DNA of 64,000 nucleotides from Anaerolineaceae bacterium UBA5211 (GTDB taxonomy: Bacteria; Chloroflexota; Anaerolineae; Anaerolineales; Anaerolineaceae), in contig DHVJ01000034.1 in assembly GCA_002412595.1 (NCBI GenBank), positions 12,615-76,614 on the forward strand, in the 5' to 3' direction. The first letter of the stretch is position 1. Each line of letters starts with the position of its first letter. Of the stretch, positions 52,980-63,849 are shown piece by piece. The position numbers and the translations under genes are program-made. Under the pieces are notes generated by a model. The model did no database searches, was not told where the DNA came from, and was given only the letters and a program-made list of their open reading frames with translations.

Positions 52980-54284
52980 CTAACCAGCTTTGAGCTGCTG
53001 TTCCAGCACATCCAGGGTGAGGGATTGCGGGCGCTCGATGGGGGTGAACAGGGCGCGCGACCAAACCAGGTTGGCGGTGATGCCGATGATGCGGCCAACC
53101 CCGAACAGCACGGTATAGAAGTCATACTCATGCAGGCCGCAGTGGTACTGCATGGCACCGCTGATAGCGTCCACGTTGGGCCAGGGATCGCTGACTTTGC
53201 CGTATTCCTGCAGCACGCGCGGGGCAACCTTGTAAACCAATTCCACCAGCTGGAACAGGCTGTCATCGCCCATGTGCTTCCGGCCGAATTCCAACTGGGC
53301 TAAAAAGCGCGGGTCGGTTTGGCGCAGGACAGAGTGTCCGTAGCCGGGAATGACCTTGCCGCGGTTGAGCGTGTCCCAGATATATTCCTCCAGGAGCTGC
53401 TCACTGGGGCAATCGCCGAATTTGTGCAGGATGCCCAGCAGCCATTCCAGACTGTCCTGGTTGGCACGCCCGTGCAGGGGGCCGGCCAGGCCGTTCATGG
53501 CCGCCGAACAGGAGAAGTAGATATCGGAAAGGGCGGAGTTGACCAGCCAGGCAGTATGCGCACTGACATTGCCAATGCCCTGTTCGGAGTGGATCACGAA
53601 AAACAGGCGGCACAGGTCAATATATTCCTGATCCCATTCCTTGGCAATCATGTAAGCAAAATTCGCACTCCAATCCAGCGTTTGGCTGGGCGGAATGAGG
53701 CCGCGGTTGTGATATTTAATGTTATAGATAGCCGCCGCAATGGCGGGGCCTTTGGCCACCAGGTTGAGGCTGTCCTCAAGGGTAGGCTGCCAGTAATCCG
53801 CTTTCTGCAGCCCATTGACGTAGTGGCGGGTAAATTCCGAGCGGGATTGCAGCGCCAGGATAGCCTGCGAGAACATGGTCATGGGGTGTGTGTCGCGCGG
53901 CATGGCGCGCAGCATATCCGCCACGTAATACGGCAAATCGCTGCGGCGGCGCCACTCTTCTTCCACCATCAAAGCCTGTTCACGGGTTGGGTTGTCTCCG
54001 GTCAACAGCAGGTAATACATACCGCCTGCCAGCGGCAGCTCGCTGTTATCCGCCTTGGGCAGCATGGTCAGCACCTCTGACACAGAATGGCCATAGAAAT
54101 GTACGCCGTCCTGGGGATCAACGTAGGAAATCTGGCTGACCAATAAATCCGCACCGCGCAAGCCATTAAATAAATGCCGGACCTTGACTTCACTGACGGT
54201 CTGGTCGCTGTATTCTTTCTTGATCTGCTGCAAGCGGGTTCTCTCTTTTTCAACTTTTTCGCTTAAGATTTCATGCAGCCACAT
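52980..54284 (-). CDS. gltA: Citrate synthase, eukaryote-like type, with catalytic His replaced by Gln
   Basis: A 434-residue enzyme of the mitochondrial-type citrate synthase family, which condenses acetyl-CoA and oxaloacetate. It aligns without gaps to the animal enzyme over SAHTAWLVNSALSD, AAMNGLAGPLHGRANQ, PGYGHSVLRQTDPRF, PWPNVDAISG and YTVLFGVGR. Of the catalytic triad (His274, His320, Asp375 in pig numbering), the last two are kept, but IHSDHEGGN reads IHSEQGIGN, placing Gln235 at the first His. That could lower activity or mark a changed reaction. It lies downstream of iclR, on the same strand, and opposite icd and acn. An operator-like palindrome sits 43 bases upstream. Confidence 0.9.
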   Translation of the reverse strand: MWLHEILSEKVEKERTRLQQIKKEYSDQTVSEVKVRHLFNGLRGADLLVSQISYVDPQDGVHFYGHSVSEVLTMLPKADNSELPLAGGMYYLLLTGDNPTREQALMVEEEWRRRSDLPYYVADMLRAMPRDTHPMTMFSQAILALQSRSEFTRHYVNGLQKADYWQPTLEDSLNLVAKGPAIAAAIYNIKYHNRGLIPPSQTLDWSANFAYMIAKEWDQEYIDLCRLFFVIHSEQGIGNVSAHTAWLVNSALSDIYFSCSAAMNGLAGPLHGRANQDSLEWLLGILHKFGDCPSEQLLEEYIWDTLNRGKVIPGYGHSVLRQTDPRFLAQLEFGRKHMGDDSLFQLVELVYKVAPRVLQEYGKVSDPWPNVDAISGAMQYHCGLHEYDFYTVLFGVGRIIGITANLVWSRALFTPIERPQSLTLDVLEQQLKAG

Positions 54285-54312
54285 AGGTTCGTCTTCCTTT
54301 CAAAGAGATTTT

Positions 54313-55089
54313 CTACCTTTTTATGTTGGGGTAGTATCCCAACTCGGTTGATATTTCCGCGGCGCCTTCTTTGACCAGCTGCGCCATTTCCAGAACCCGC
54401 TCACTGGTAAAGCGCTGTGCCGGACCGCTAATGGTCAGGGCGGCTGTAATCTGCCCGCGTGAATCAAAAACCGGGCCGGCCACACCAGCGGCTTCCAGTA
54501 TCCATTCCCCACGGCTGTAAGCATAGCCAACCTTACGGATCTTGCGCAAATTCGCGCGCAGATCATCCAGGTCGGTGATAGTCTTTTCCGTCATAGGGAC
54601 CAATTTGGTCTTATTCAATATTTCCTCGCGGCGCTCCTCCGGCAGGTAAGCCAGAAAGATCTTTCCGGCCGAACCTGAATAAAGCGGAATGCGCCTGCCT
54701 ACGCGCGCCACCATACGCACGGTTTCCTGTGATTCCAGGCGTTCCACACAAACTCGCTCGTCCCCTTCCAGCACGTACAGGCTGAGCGTTTCGCGCGTTT
54801 GCTCCTGCAGGCGCACCATGATGGGCAGCGCCAGCGTGCGCACATCGCTGGTGACCGTGTAAATGCCGGCCCAGGCCAGCGGCTTGGAACCCATCATATA
54901 GGCCAGCGTCTCGGGGTCCTGATTCAAAATGCCCAGGTCTTTCAGGTAAACCATAATGCGGCCGACGGTGCTGGAAGAAAGCCCGGTCTTGCGGGCCACG
55001 TCGCGCACACCCAGGATCGGCTGATCGAGCGAAAAGCTGTCCAGGATGGTCACCGTGCGGTCGAGCATTTGTATTTTTTCTGTCGGCAT
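54313..55089 (-). CDS. IclR-family transcriptional regulator
   Basis: A 258-residue regulator. The N-terminal winged helix (about 5-65) has MLDRTVTILDSFSLDQP, VRDVARKTGLSSSTVGRIMVYL; the C-terminal IclR effector domain (about 80-255) has VCVERLESQETVRMVARVGRR, LYSGSAGKIFLAYL and a DSRGQITAALTISGP core. I chose ATG 55089; a longer frame upstream would run over its own operator and promoter. It lies between gltA (same strand) and icd-acn (opposite strand), and so probably regulates both sets, perhaps in response to an organic acid. The ligand is unknown. Confidence 0.92.
   Translation of the reverse strand: MPTEKIQMLDRTVTILDSFSLDQPILGVRDVARKTGLSSSTVGRIMVYLKDLGILNQDPETLAYMMGSKPLAWAGIYTVTSDVRTLALPIMVRLQEQTRETLSLYVLEGDERVCVERLESQETVRMVARVGRRIPLYSGSAGKIFLAYLPEERREEILNKTKLVPMTEKTITDLDDLRANLRKIRKVGYAYSRGEWILEAAGVAGPVFDSRGQITAALTISGPAQRFTSERVLEMAQLVKEGAAEISTELGYYPNIKR
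54327..54341. promoter_or_regulatory. Second IclR-operator-like sequence, upstream of gltA
   Basis: On the minus strand TGGGATACTACCCCA matches the palindrome at 55104-55118 in 12 of 15 positions. It overlaps the last codons of iclR and ends 43 bases before the gltA start. Confidence 0.45.
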
Positions 55090-55103
55090 TATGTCTCGTT
55101 CAG

Positions 55104-55118
55104 TGGGACACTGTCCCA
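55104..55118. promoter_or_regulatory. IclR operator-like 15-bp perfect palindrome
   Basis: TGGGACACTGTCCCA is a perfect inverted repeat around one C. It lies between iclR and icd, just downstream of the expected iclR transcript start, which fits autorepression. IclR proteins bind palindromes of about this size. Confidence 0.65.
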
Positions 55119-55132
55119 AAAACAATGTTATT

Positions 55133-55160
55133 ATTTTACACGCTTTATAGTGATTGTCAA
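55133..55160 (-). promoter_or_regulatory. Sigma70-type promoter of iclR
   Basis: On the minus strand TTGACA (55160-55155) and TAAAAT (55138-55133) are 16 bases apart. The start point near 55126 leads straight into the palindrome. Confidence 0.5.
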
Positions 55161-55212
55161 GTGAGGTTCCCATTTTTAGCCATAAAACCAGTTCAACTCG
55201 AGGTCAAAATCT

Positions 55213-56454
55213 ATGAACAAAAACACATCCATCACCATACCCTTCATCGCCGGGGACGGCATCGGCCCGGAGATCATGACGGCTACCCAGAAGATTATCG
55301 ATCAGGCCATCCAAAGTGCCTACGGTCAGGCACGTGCCATCACCTGGCTGGAATGCCTGGCCGGGAAGCGCGCCTTTACGGAGACCGGCGAATACCTGCC
55401 GGCAGCCACACTGGAAACGTTGAAGCAGCACCCGGCCAGCATCAAAGGCCCGCTGACCACCCCGGTGGGCGGCGGTATCCGTTCGCTGAACGTCACCATG
55501 CGCCAGGAACTGGACTTGTATGTATGCATGCGCCCGGTACGCTGGTACGCAGGCTTACCCTCCCCGCTGCGCGACCCGGCAGGCATGGATGTGGTCACCT
55601 TCCGCGAGAACACCGAGGATATTTACACCGGCATCGAGTACCCGGCCGGCAGCGCTGAACAGCAGCAATTCATGGCTGCTTTCAAAACCAGCATGCCGGC
55701 GGATTACGCCAAAATCGCCCACCCGCAGGAATGCGGCATCGGCATCAAACCGATCTCCAAGCCCAACAGCCAGCGTCTGGTGCGCGCGGCCATCCGCTGG
55801 GCGCTGGAAAACGGGCGCAGCCGCCTGTCCATCGTTCACAAAGGTAACATTATGAAATATACTGAGGGTGCTTTCCGCAATTGGGGCTACGAAGTGGCCG
55901 ACGGCGAGTTCAGCGGCCAGACCTTCAGCCGCATGCGCTACCTGGCCATCCAAAAAGCCGAGGGCGACGCAGCCGCGCAGACCGCCAAAGACCAGGCTTT
56001 GAAAGAAGGCAAGCTGTGGGTGGACGACGTGATCGCCGACGTGACCTTCGAACAGCTCATCACCAAGCCGCAAAACTTCGACGTGCTGGCGACCACCAAC
56101 CTGAACGGCGACTATGTCTCCGACGCGGCCGCGGCGCTGGCCGGCGGCGTGGGCATCTCGCCCGGCGCCAACATCAACTTCGAGAGCGGCGTGGCGGTGT
56201 TCGAGGCCAACCACGGCTCGGCCGACGCGCTGGCCGGACAGAACAAGGCCAACCCCAGTTCGCTGATCCTTTCGGCGGAAATGATGCTGCGCTACCTGAA
56301 TTGGCCGGAAGCGGCCGACCTCCTGCGCGACGCGCTGGCCGCGGCCATCCGCGCCGGGCAGGTCACCTTCGACCTGGCCGCACAGATCCCCGGCGCGCAG
56401 ACATTGGGCACGCAGGAATTCGCACAAGCCGTAATCAGCCACATGCAAGCCTAA
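55213..56454 (+). CDS. icd: Isocitrate dehydrogenase, E. coli-like fold, predicted NAD-preferring
   Basis: A 413-residue homodimeric dehydrogenase that oxidises isocitrate to 2-oxoglutarate and CO2. The substrate-binding block PVGGGIRSLNVTMRQELDLY, with the phosphorylatable Ser, and RENTEDIYTGIE match E. coli Icd closely. The cofactor site differs: HGSADALAGQNKANP (334-348) stands for HGTAPKYAGQDKVNP, so the NADP-selecting Lys344 and Tyr345 are Ala and Leu, and V351 is Ala. Near the C-terminus VTFDLAA stands for VTYDFER, losing Tyr391 and Arg395. NAD use is therefore likely. It diverges from iclR and is followed 30 bases later by aconitase. Confidence 0.93.
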   Translation: MNKNTSITIPFIAGDGIGPEIMTATQKIIDQAIQSAYGQARAITWLECLAGKRAFTETGEYLPAATLETLKQHPASIKGPLTTPVGGGIRSLNVTMRQELDLYVCMRPVRWYAGLPSPLRDPAGMDVVTFRENTEDIYTGIEYPAGSAEQQQFMAAFKTSMPADYAKIAHPQECGIGIKPISKPNSQRLVRAAIRWALENGRSRLSIVHKGNIMKYTEGAFRNWGYEVADGEFSGQTFSRMRYLAIQKAEGDAAAQTAKDQALKEGKLWVDDVIADVTFEQLITKPQNFDVLATTNLNGDYVSDAAAALAGGVGISPGANINFESGVAVFEANHGSADALAGQNKANPSSLILSAEMMLRYLNWPEAADLLRDALAAAIRAGQVTFDLAAQIPGAQTLGTQEFAQAVISHMQA

Positions 56455-56484
56455 AGAAAACCAAAAAAAATAGAGGTAGATATC

Positions 56485-59181
<2,697 letters not shown>

Positions 59182-59188
59182 TTTAGGT

Positions 59189-60517
59189 ATGAAAACCGTA
59201 CCGATCATTTGCATGCTATTGACAGCCCTGCTGGCAGCCTGCGCCCCCACCGAGGCAGCGGCTGCCGGTACGGCTGCACTGCCGGAAGAAACTGCCGCAG
59301 AAATAAAAATCTCTCCCACTTCCGCCATCCTGCTGACCGCCACGCCCATCCCCGGCTTGCTGCCGCAGGATGTGTTCCAGCAAGGCAGTGCTTTTTGCCT
59401 GCCGGAAATGCCCGGCAGCTCTTTCGTACTGACCTGCGACCAGGACAGCCTGGCTGTGGCCCAGGCGGAAGAGCGTATCAAGGTCGATGCATTGTTAATG
59501 CGTGGCCAGGAAGTGGATGCCGCCCAATTTAACCTAGAAGCGGATGTGACTTCGCTGGCTTCAGTGGATGTGAAAAGCGACCAAAACGCCTACGGTTTTT
59601 ATTTCCTGGACGATGACGGATTCTACAAAGCCGTGCGCGTGCAAGGCCAATATTTCAATTTCGAAACTTGGAACGTTTCCGCCGACCCGAAAGTCGAAAC
59701 CCAGCTGGACCCGTCCTTCTCCCCGGCCATTCAATATGCCGGGCAGGAAAATCACCTGCGCCTGGCTTGCACACAAGCCGGGTGCGAATTGTTTGCCAAC
59801 GAAATACTGGTTGGGCGCTCTCAAACCGGCATTAGCGGCAAGGTGCAGTCCGCCGGAATCTTTACCGCTTCAGCCTGGGATGAGCTATTCGGTCAAGTCA
59901 GCTTTCAGGGGTTGACCCTCAGCGATGTGGATGAAGCCATGCCCGCCTTCACAAATTACACACTGGCGGATGATCTGCGCGCGGATAGAGGTACCTTTTC
60001 CGCCATCGGCATGAGCGGCGCTTTCAATGCTTACGACGAATCCGGCTTCCATTTCTCCCCGGTCATCCCTTACGGCTATTACAGCGCCAAGAGCGGCCCG
60101 GCCCTGCAGAACGTGGACGTGCGCGGGACCATTAGCATGGAGATCGACCCGGAACAGCCCGGCAGCCAGTATGCCGGGCTGGTATGCCGTTCTTCGCGCG
60201 CGGGCACCTACATGGCCGTGATCGGCGTGGACGGCAGCTACAGTATCTATCGCGACACGCCGCAAAAGCCTTTCACCTTGTTGGCGGAAAAGAAAAGCGA
60301 TGCCATCCTGGCTGGTAAAACAGCCAACACACTGCGCCTGGTTTGCAGCGGCGAAACGATCGATTTCTACATCAACGAGCAGTTGGTGGAATCGCTGACT
60401 GATAACCGCTATTTGCTCAATTACGGGCGCGCGGGCATCACCACCAAGGCCGGCGGCGACCCGAACGCGGACGCCATCATCTTCAGCGATTTGTCGATTG
60501 AGGAGATTGAGGAATAG
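59189..60517 (+). CDS. Lipoprotein with two concanavalin-like (LamG/DUF1080-type) modules
   Basis: A 442-residue exported lipoprotein: signal peptide with lipobox LLAAC (Cys18), then an Ala/Thr/Pro-rich linker to about 60. Two similar beta-rich modules follow (about 75-245 and 255-440). Each ends in a matching strand pair, NHLRLACTQAGCELFANEIL in the first and NTLRLVCSGETIDFYINEQL in the second. The pattern suggests a jelly-roll sugar-binding domain. It lies 7 bases after aconitase, so it may be read through, but a functional link is doubtful. Substrate is unknown. Confidence 0.8.
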   Translation: MKTVPIICMLLTALLAACAPTEAAAAGTAALPEETAAEIKISPTSAILLTATPIPGLLPQDVFQQGSAFCLPEMPGSSFVLTCDQDSLAVAQAEERIKVDALLMRGQEVDAAQFNLEADVTSLASVDVKSDQNAYGFYFLDDDGFYKAVRVQGQYFNFETWNVSADPKVETQLDPSFSPAIQYAGQENHLRLACTQAGCELFANEILVGRSQTGISGKVQSAGIFTASAWDELFGQVSFQGLTLSDVDEAMPAFTNYTLADDLRADRGTFSAIGMSGAFNAYDESGFHFSPVIPYGYYSAKSGPALQNVDVRGTISMEIDPEQPGSQYAGLVCRSSRAGTYMAVIGVDGSYSIYRDTPQKPFTLLAEKKSDAILAGKTANTLRLVCSGETIDFYINEQLVESLTDNRYLLNYGRAGITTKAGGDPNADAIIFSDLSIEEIEE

Positions 60518-60564
60518 CCGGTTCGAGCAAGAATGCTTGACCAATGATATAAGATTGCTCATAG

Positions 60565-60618
60565 CCCGCACATTGACCTGCCATCTCTTGGGAATGTGCG
60601 GGTTGATTATTTAATTAG
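60565..60618 (+). terminator. Candidate terminator after lipoprotein gene
   Basis: A perfect 10-bp stem CCCGCACATT/AATGTGCGGG encloses an 18-base loop and is followed by TTGATTATTTAATT. It ends the icd-acn-lipoprotein transcript if they are co-transcribed. Confidence 0.6.
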
Positions 60619-60677
60619 TTGACTCTTGTATTTTCACACACGTAAAGGACGCAGGCTATTATCCCCCTCTCTTCTGG

Positions 60678-60699
60678 TTCTCCCCCTCAAGGGGGAGAA
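60678..60699. repeat. GC-rich hairpin repeat
   Basis: TTCTCCCCCT and AGGGGGAGAA form a 10-bp stem over two bases. Related CCC/GGG stretches recur at about 60726-60745 and 60903-60925 (GGAGAG..CC(A)AGG..TGAGG), typical of dispersed intergenic repeats. Confidence 0.6.
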
Positions 60700-60848
60700 G
60701 GTGGATTCTCGTTCCTTCAAAAGGAGAGCCAAGGTTGAGGGAAACACCTCAAATCATTCCTTTTTCCTGGCGCGTTTTGAAACACGCCCTACGGCAGGAT
60801 GCTGTCTTTCTTTGTTGGGAACAGCAACGCCTGTCAGCAATGAAAAAT

Positions 60849-60888
60849 GTGTAAATCATGTCCCCGAAGAAGTGTAAACCATGTCCCC
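60849..60888. repeat. Tandem 17-bp direct repeat resembling insertion-sequence ends
   Basis: GTGTAAATCATGTCCCC (60849-60865) and GTGTAAACCATGTCCCC (60872-60888) differ at one base and are 23 bp apart. This TGTAAAC-ATGTCCCC string resembles terminal repeats of some transposases' elements, but no transposase is present. Confidence 0.55.
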
Positions 60889-60954
60889 AGTCAATACATC
60901 CCCAAGGAGAGGGCCAGGGGTGAGGGGTCTTTTGCGAATAAATCCATTCTCTCG

Positions 60955-60994
60955 GCGGGATATGAATCCCACTACATTGGGATGCTGTTTGCCG
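60955..60994. repeat. Hairpin repeat, copy A
   Basis: GGCGGGATATGAATCCCACT, then ACATTGGGATGCTGTTT. It matches the copy at 61042 in the stem and in the trailing GGAT-(n)-TTT. Stem GGGAT/ATCCC. A third, more diverged copy with ACGCCCTACGGCAGGATGCTG lies at about 60785-60820. Confidence 0.5.
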
Positions 60995-61041
60995 GCCAAG
61001 ATCCTTTCGGTCGCTTCGCTCCCTCAGGATGACATTTGAAT

Positions 61042-61082
61042 GGCGGGATCAGAATCCCGCCCTACGCTGGATTCTTTTTGTC
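61042..61082. repeat. Hairpin repeat, copy B
   Basis: A perfect 8-bp stem GGCGGGAT/ATCCCGCC with a 4-base loop (61042-61061), followed by CTACGCTGGATTCTTTTTGT. It resembles a REP-like intergenic element. Confidence 0.6.
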
Positions 61083-61179
61083 GAGAAAAGCGCCCTACGT
61101 TTGACTTTTTATCTGTGTGAATCAATTTTATAAAAGTTTTTAAATATCTGAGTCCATCTGTGGCAAAATCAGCATAAGC

Positions 61180-62109
61180 TTACTGCATATCCTTCAAGCC
61201 CTTCCACAAATGGTCCAATGTCTGCAGGAAGGTCTTGCTGCGCACGTTCCAAGCCTCCACGCTGATGTGGAACCCGTCGCGGTAGGGGTCGATGCCGTGG
61301 TCGCCCAGGGGCTGCGCGGCTGCCCACCAATTCCACAGCGGCAGGTCATATTCGGCTGCCAGCTTGGCAGTAGTCAAGTTGAGCGAGTAATCCTTTTCGA
61401 CGTTATCCGCCTTGGTCGCCAGGATGGGCACGGCGCCCTGCGCCATGGTATATTCGATGATCTGGCGCATGTAGCGTTCATACACTTCGGGTGTGCGTCC
61501 GGCGAACCAAAATTCTAGGCTGACCAGCACAAAGGTGGGACGCGTGATGCGCAGTTCGCATTCCAGCGGATTTTCGTCCGGCAGACACACTTCCGGGTCA
61601 GCCCACAGCGGCGATAGTACCGCAGCCGCGTTGAAGCCGTACTGGGTAGCCTGGCCGTCGCGGTCAAAATAGCCCTTGAAGTTGTTGATGGTGTCCTGCA
61701 TATCGCCGATACCGCTCATGTTTTCGTATTGACCGGGATGGTCAAAGAAACCCAGGAAAGACTGGTGCACATTCTGGCAGTCGCCCACTTTGGAGAAAGC
61801 GTGCGTGTTGTTGCCCATAGCTAACCCTTTGCGGTAGATCTCGCGCGCTGTGTCGGTCACCTCCGGTACCACCGGCCATTCCATCCAATCCTCCGGCGGC
61901 AGGCGGTCTTCGCTGGTGGGCGTAGCCTGAGCCGCGCTGTCTTCAGCCGCCTGCGTCTCCTCGACCGCCGCGGTCTGGGTGGCATGCAGGTACGGTTGGC
62001 TTTGCGCTTCCTCCGATACGGGAGAAGCATAACCTGCGTCAGGCTGCGCCGTGCTGCAGGCGGAAAATAAAAGGACCAGAATCAAATTAAAAACAAATTT
62101 GGGTTTCAT
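61180..62109 (-). CDS. Lipoprotein with SGNH/GDSL-hydrolase-like domain
   Basis: A 309-residue exported lipoprotein with lipobox LFSAC near residue 18 and an acidic Ala/Thr/Gln-rich linker to about 75. The folded part has FSKVGDCQN (a GDS-like block I, with Cys for Ser unless the Asp-Ser is displaced), VLVSLEFWFAG-like strand, VPILATKADN and DGFHISVEAW near the end, which fits the DxxH block V. The usual nucleophile Ser is not clear, so activity is uncertain. I chose ATG 62109; a TTG 6 bases upstream is possible. Function is unknown. Confidence 0.7.
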   Translation of the reverse strand: MKPKFVFNLILVLLFSACSTAQPDAGYASPVSEEAQSQPYLHATQTAAVEETQAAEDSAAQATPTSEDRLPPEDWMEWPVVPEVTDTAREIYRKGLAMGNNTHAFSKVGDCQNVHQSFLGFFDHPGQYENMSGIGDMQDTINNFKGYFDRDGQATQYGFNAAAVLSPLWADPEVCLPDENPLECELRITRPTFVLVSLEFWFAGRTPEVYERYMRQIIEYTMAQGAVPILATKADNVEKDYSLNLTTAKLAAEYDLPLWNWWAAAQPLGDHGIDPYRDGFHISVEAWNVRSKTFLQTLDHLWKGLKDMQ

Positions 62110-62241
62110 ATACAATTATTTTACCAGCGTGATGAATGTATTGTTTTTCTTCTGGCGCCTGTTCGCAAGCACCTATTTCATCACTTTTGTGTTGAAAAGT
62201 TTAGCGCCTAAATCACGATAAAATTACGCGAGGAGAAAATA

Positions 62242-63654
62242 ATGGAATATCAGGAAATCATTGACCGCAAGAAAGCTATTGTCAACAGCCCCATCCGGAA
62301 AATTTCCGCTGAGTCTTTCCAGAAAGTCCTGCAGGATTTTTACCAGCGCAACCCCAAATCACAAGCGCATTTCGAACGCATGAAAGAAGTGGTCCCGGGC
62401 GGCTTGCAGCACAACCTGGGCATTTCCAAACCTTTTGCGATCGCTTATCAAAGCGCAAAAGGGGACAAAATCTACGACATTGACGGTAATGAATATACCG
62501 ATTATTTAATGGACGGCGGGCCGATCATTTTAGGCCACCACTTCGAACCGCTGGACGCGGAAGTGGTCAAGCTGATCTCCGAACAAGGTCCCGCGGTGGG
62601 CTTGACGCATGAGAACGAACTGCGATTTGCCGAGGAAATTGTTAAGAACATTCCCAGCGTCGAGATGGTGCGCTTTGTGGCCTCAGGCACCGAAGCCGAC
62701 ACACTGGCCATCCGCCTGGCACGCGTTTTCACCGGCCGGCAGAAGATCATCAAAATCTCGGGCAACTATCACGGCTGGTCCGACCAGCTTACCCTTTCCA
62801 TCAATTTTCCCGGAACCGGCGCCATGGACGCGGCCGGCATCCCGCCGGAATGCTACCAAAACACGATCGAAGTCATGCAGAATGACTTTGAAGGACTGGC
62901 ACGCACTTTCGAGCAGCACAAGGGTGAGATCGCAGCAGTGCTGGTCGAGCCCACGGGCGGACACGCCGGTACTTTCCTGGCCCACCCGGATTGGAATCAG
63001 GCATTGCGCGAAATTTGCGACCAATATGGCGCACTGTTGATCTTCGATGAAGTCATCTCCGGCTTCCGCCTTTCCCTGGCCTGCGGTGAGGACTACTATG
63101 GCGTCAGACCCGATTTGACCGTGCTGGGTAAAATTGTCAGCCATGGCTATCCCAGCGCCGGGGCGGTCGGCGGCAGGAAAGAAATCATGCAGTACTGCCA
63201 CCCCAGCCAGATCGGCGGGAAAGAAGCCTTTACCGCCGGCACCATGTCCGCCAACGCCATCATGGTCACTGCCGGCTACTTCGCCCTGAAATTCATCCGG
63301 GAATACCAGGCTATCCAAAAATCAGCCGCTTATGCCGGAAAGCTGACAAATGCCCTGAATGAGCTGTTCGCCACCCGTCAGGACCTGCCCTTCTTTGCAT
63401 ATAACCTTCAATCCATCGTGCATGTGGAGACCGCCAGTTACAACGGCATTTCCCTGGTGGAAAATCCGGCCGCGCGCCTTCCGGAAGCGCTGGAGCGTTA
63501 CGCGGTGGTGCAATCCTATGCACTGGCCCTGATGACCCGCGGGGTTCTGCCTTTGGGAGACCGCTTTTACTGCTGCATGCAGCACAATGAAAATTCCTTA
63601 AATAAAACCCTGTCCGCCTGGGAATATGTCTTATCCCTGATCCCGGTTTCTTAA
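62242..63654 (+). CDS. Class III aminotransferase, glutamate-1-semialdehyde-aminomutase-like
   Basis: A 470-residue fold-type I PLP enzyme related to glutamate-1-semialdehyde aminomutase. It has DIDGNEYTDYLMDGG, VASGTEADTLAIRLAR, ISGNYHGWSDQ, VLVEPTGGHAG, LLIFDEVISGFRL and the cofactor Lys297 in TVLGKIVSHGYPSAG, with GTMSANAIMVTAG. An extra N-terminal helix of about 40 residues and the lack of other tetrapyrrole genes make true HemL less likely; an amino-acid mutase or transaminase is possible. GAGGAG lies 7 bases before the ATG. Confidence 0.9.
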   Translation: MEYQEIIDRKKAIVNSPIRKISAESFQKVLQDFYQRNPKSQAHFERMKEVVPGGLQHNLGISKPFAIAYQSAKGDKIYDIDGNEYTDYLMDGGPIILGHHFEPLDAEVVKLISEQGPAVGLTHENELRFAEEIVKNIPSVEMVRFVASGTEADTLAIRLARVFTGRQKIIKISGNYHGWSDQLTLSINFPGTGAMDAAGIPPECYQNTIEVMQNDFEGLARTFEQHKGEIAAVLVEPTGGHAGTFLAHPDWNQALREICDQYGALLIFDEVISGFRLSLACGEDYYGVRPDLTVLGKIVSHGYPSAGAVGGRKEIMQYCHPSQIGGKEAFTAGTMSANAIMVTAGYFALKFIREYQAIQKSAAYAGKLTNALNELFATRQDLPFFAYNLQSIVHVETASYNGISLVENPAARLPEALERYAVVQSYALALMTRGVLPLGDRFYCCMQHNENSLNKTLSAWEYVLSLIPVS

Positions 63655-63849
63655 ACCGATTCACAAGGTAAGCCTCACAATGTAGATGGGTATTCCTATT
63701 CCGCCCAAACAGGATTTTTACCTGTAAGATGCCAATGCGGGTATCGTTCTGGTGGGAACTTTTTCATCAATAATTCGTTATATGCTTGAAAGAGGCTGTT
63801 AACTAAAACCAGCCATGACATTATAATAAATCCATATGGAGGCATTTTT

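Larger units (their letters stand above)
60518..61179. other. Gene-poor region with hairpin repeats
   Basis: This 662-bp gap holds a terminator, a GC-rich hairpin, a 17-bp tandem direct repeat and two or three copies of a hairpin repeat, listed separately. The small open frames here lie within repeats, lack ribosome sites and are not supported as genes. The composition is patchy, as in remnants of mobile elements. Confidence 0.7.

Noticed and set aside
60626..61032. Two small plus-strand open frames in the repeat patch
   Set aside because: They consist of repeat sequence, lack ribosome sites and have no recognisable domain.
62190..62225. Promoter TTGAAA plus TAAAAT before the class III aminotransferase
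   Set aside because: The spacing is 21 bases, too long for a sigma70 promoter; no better pair was found.
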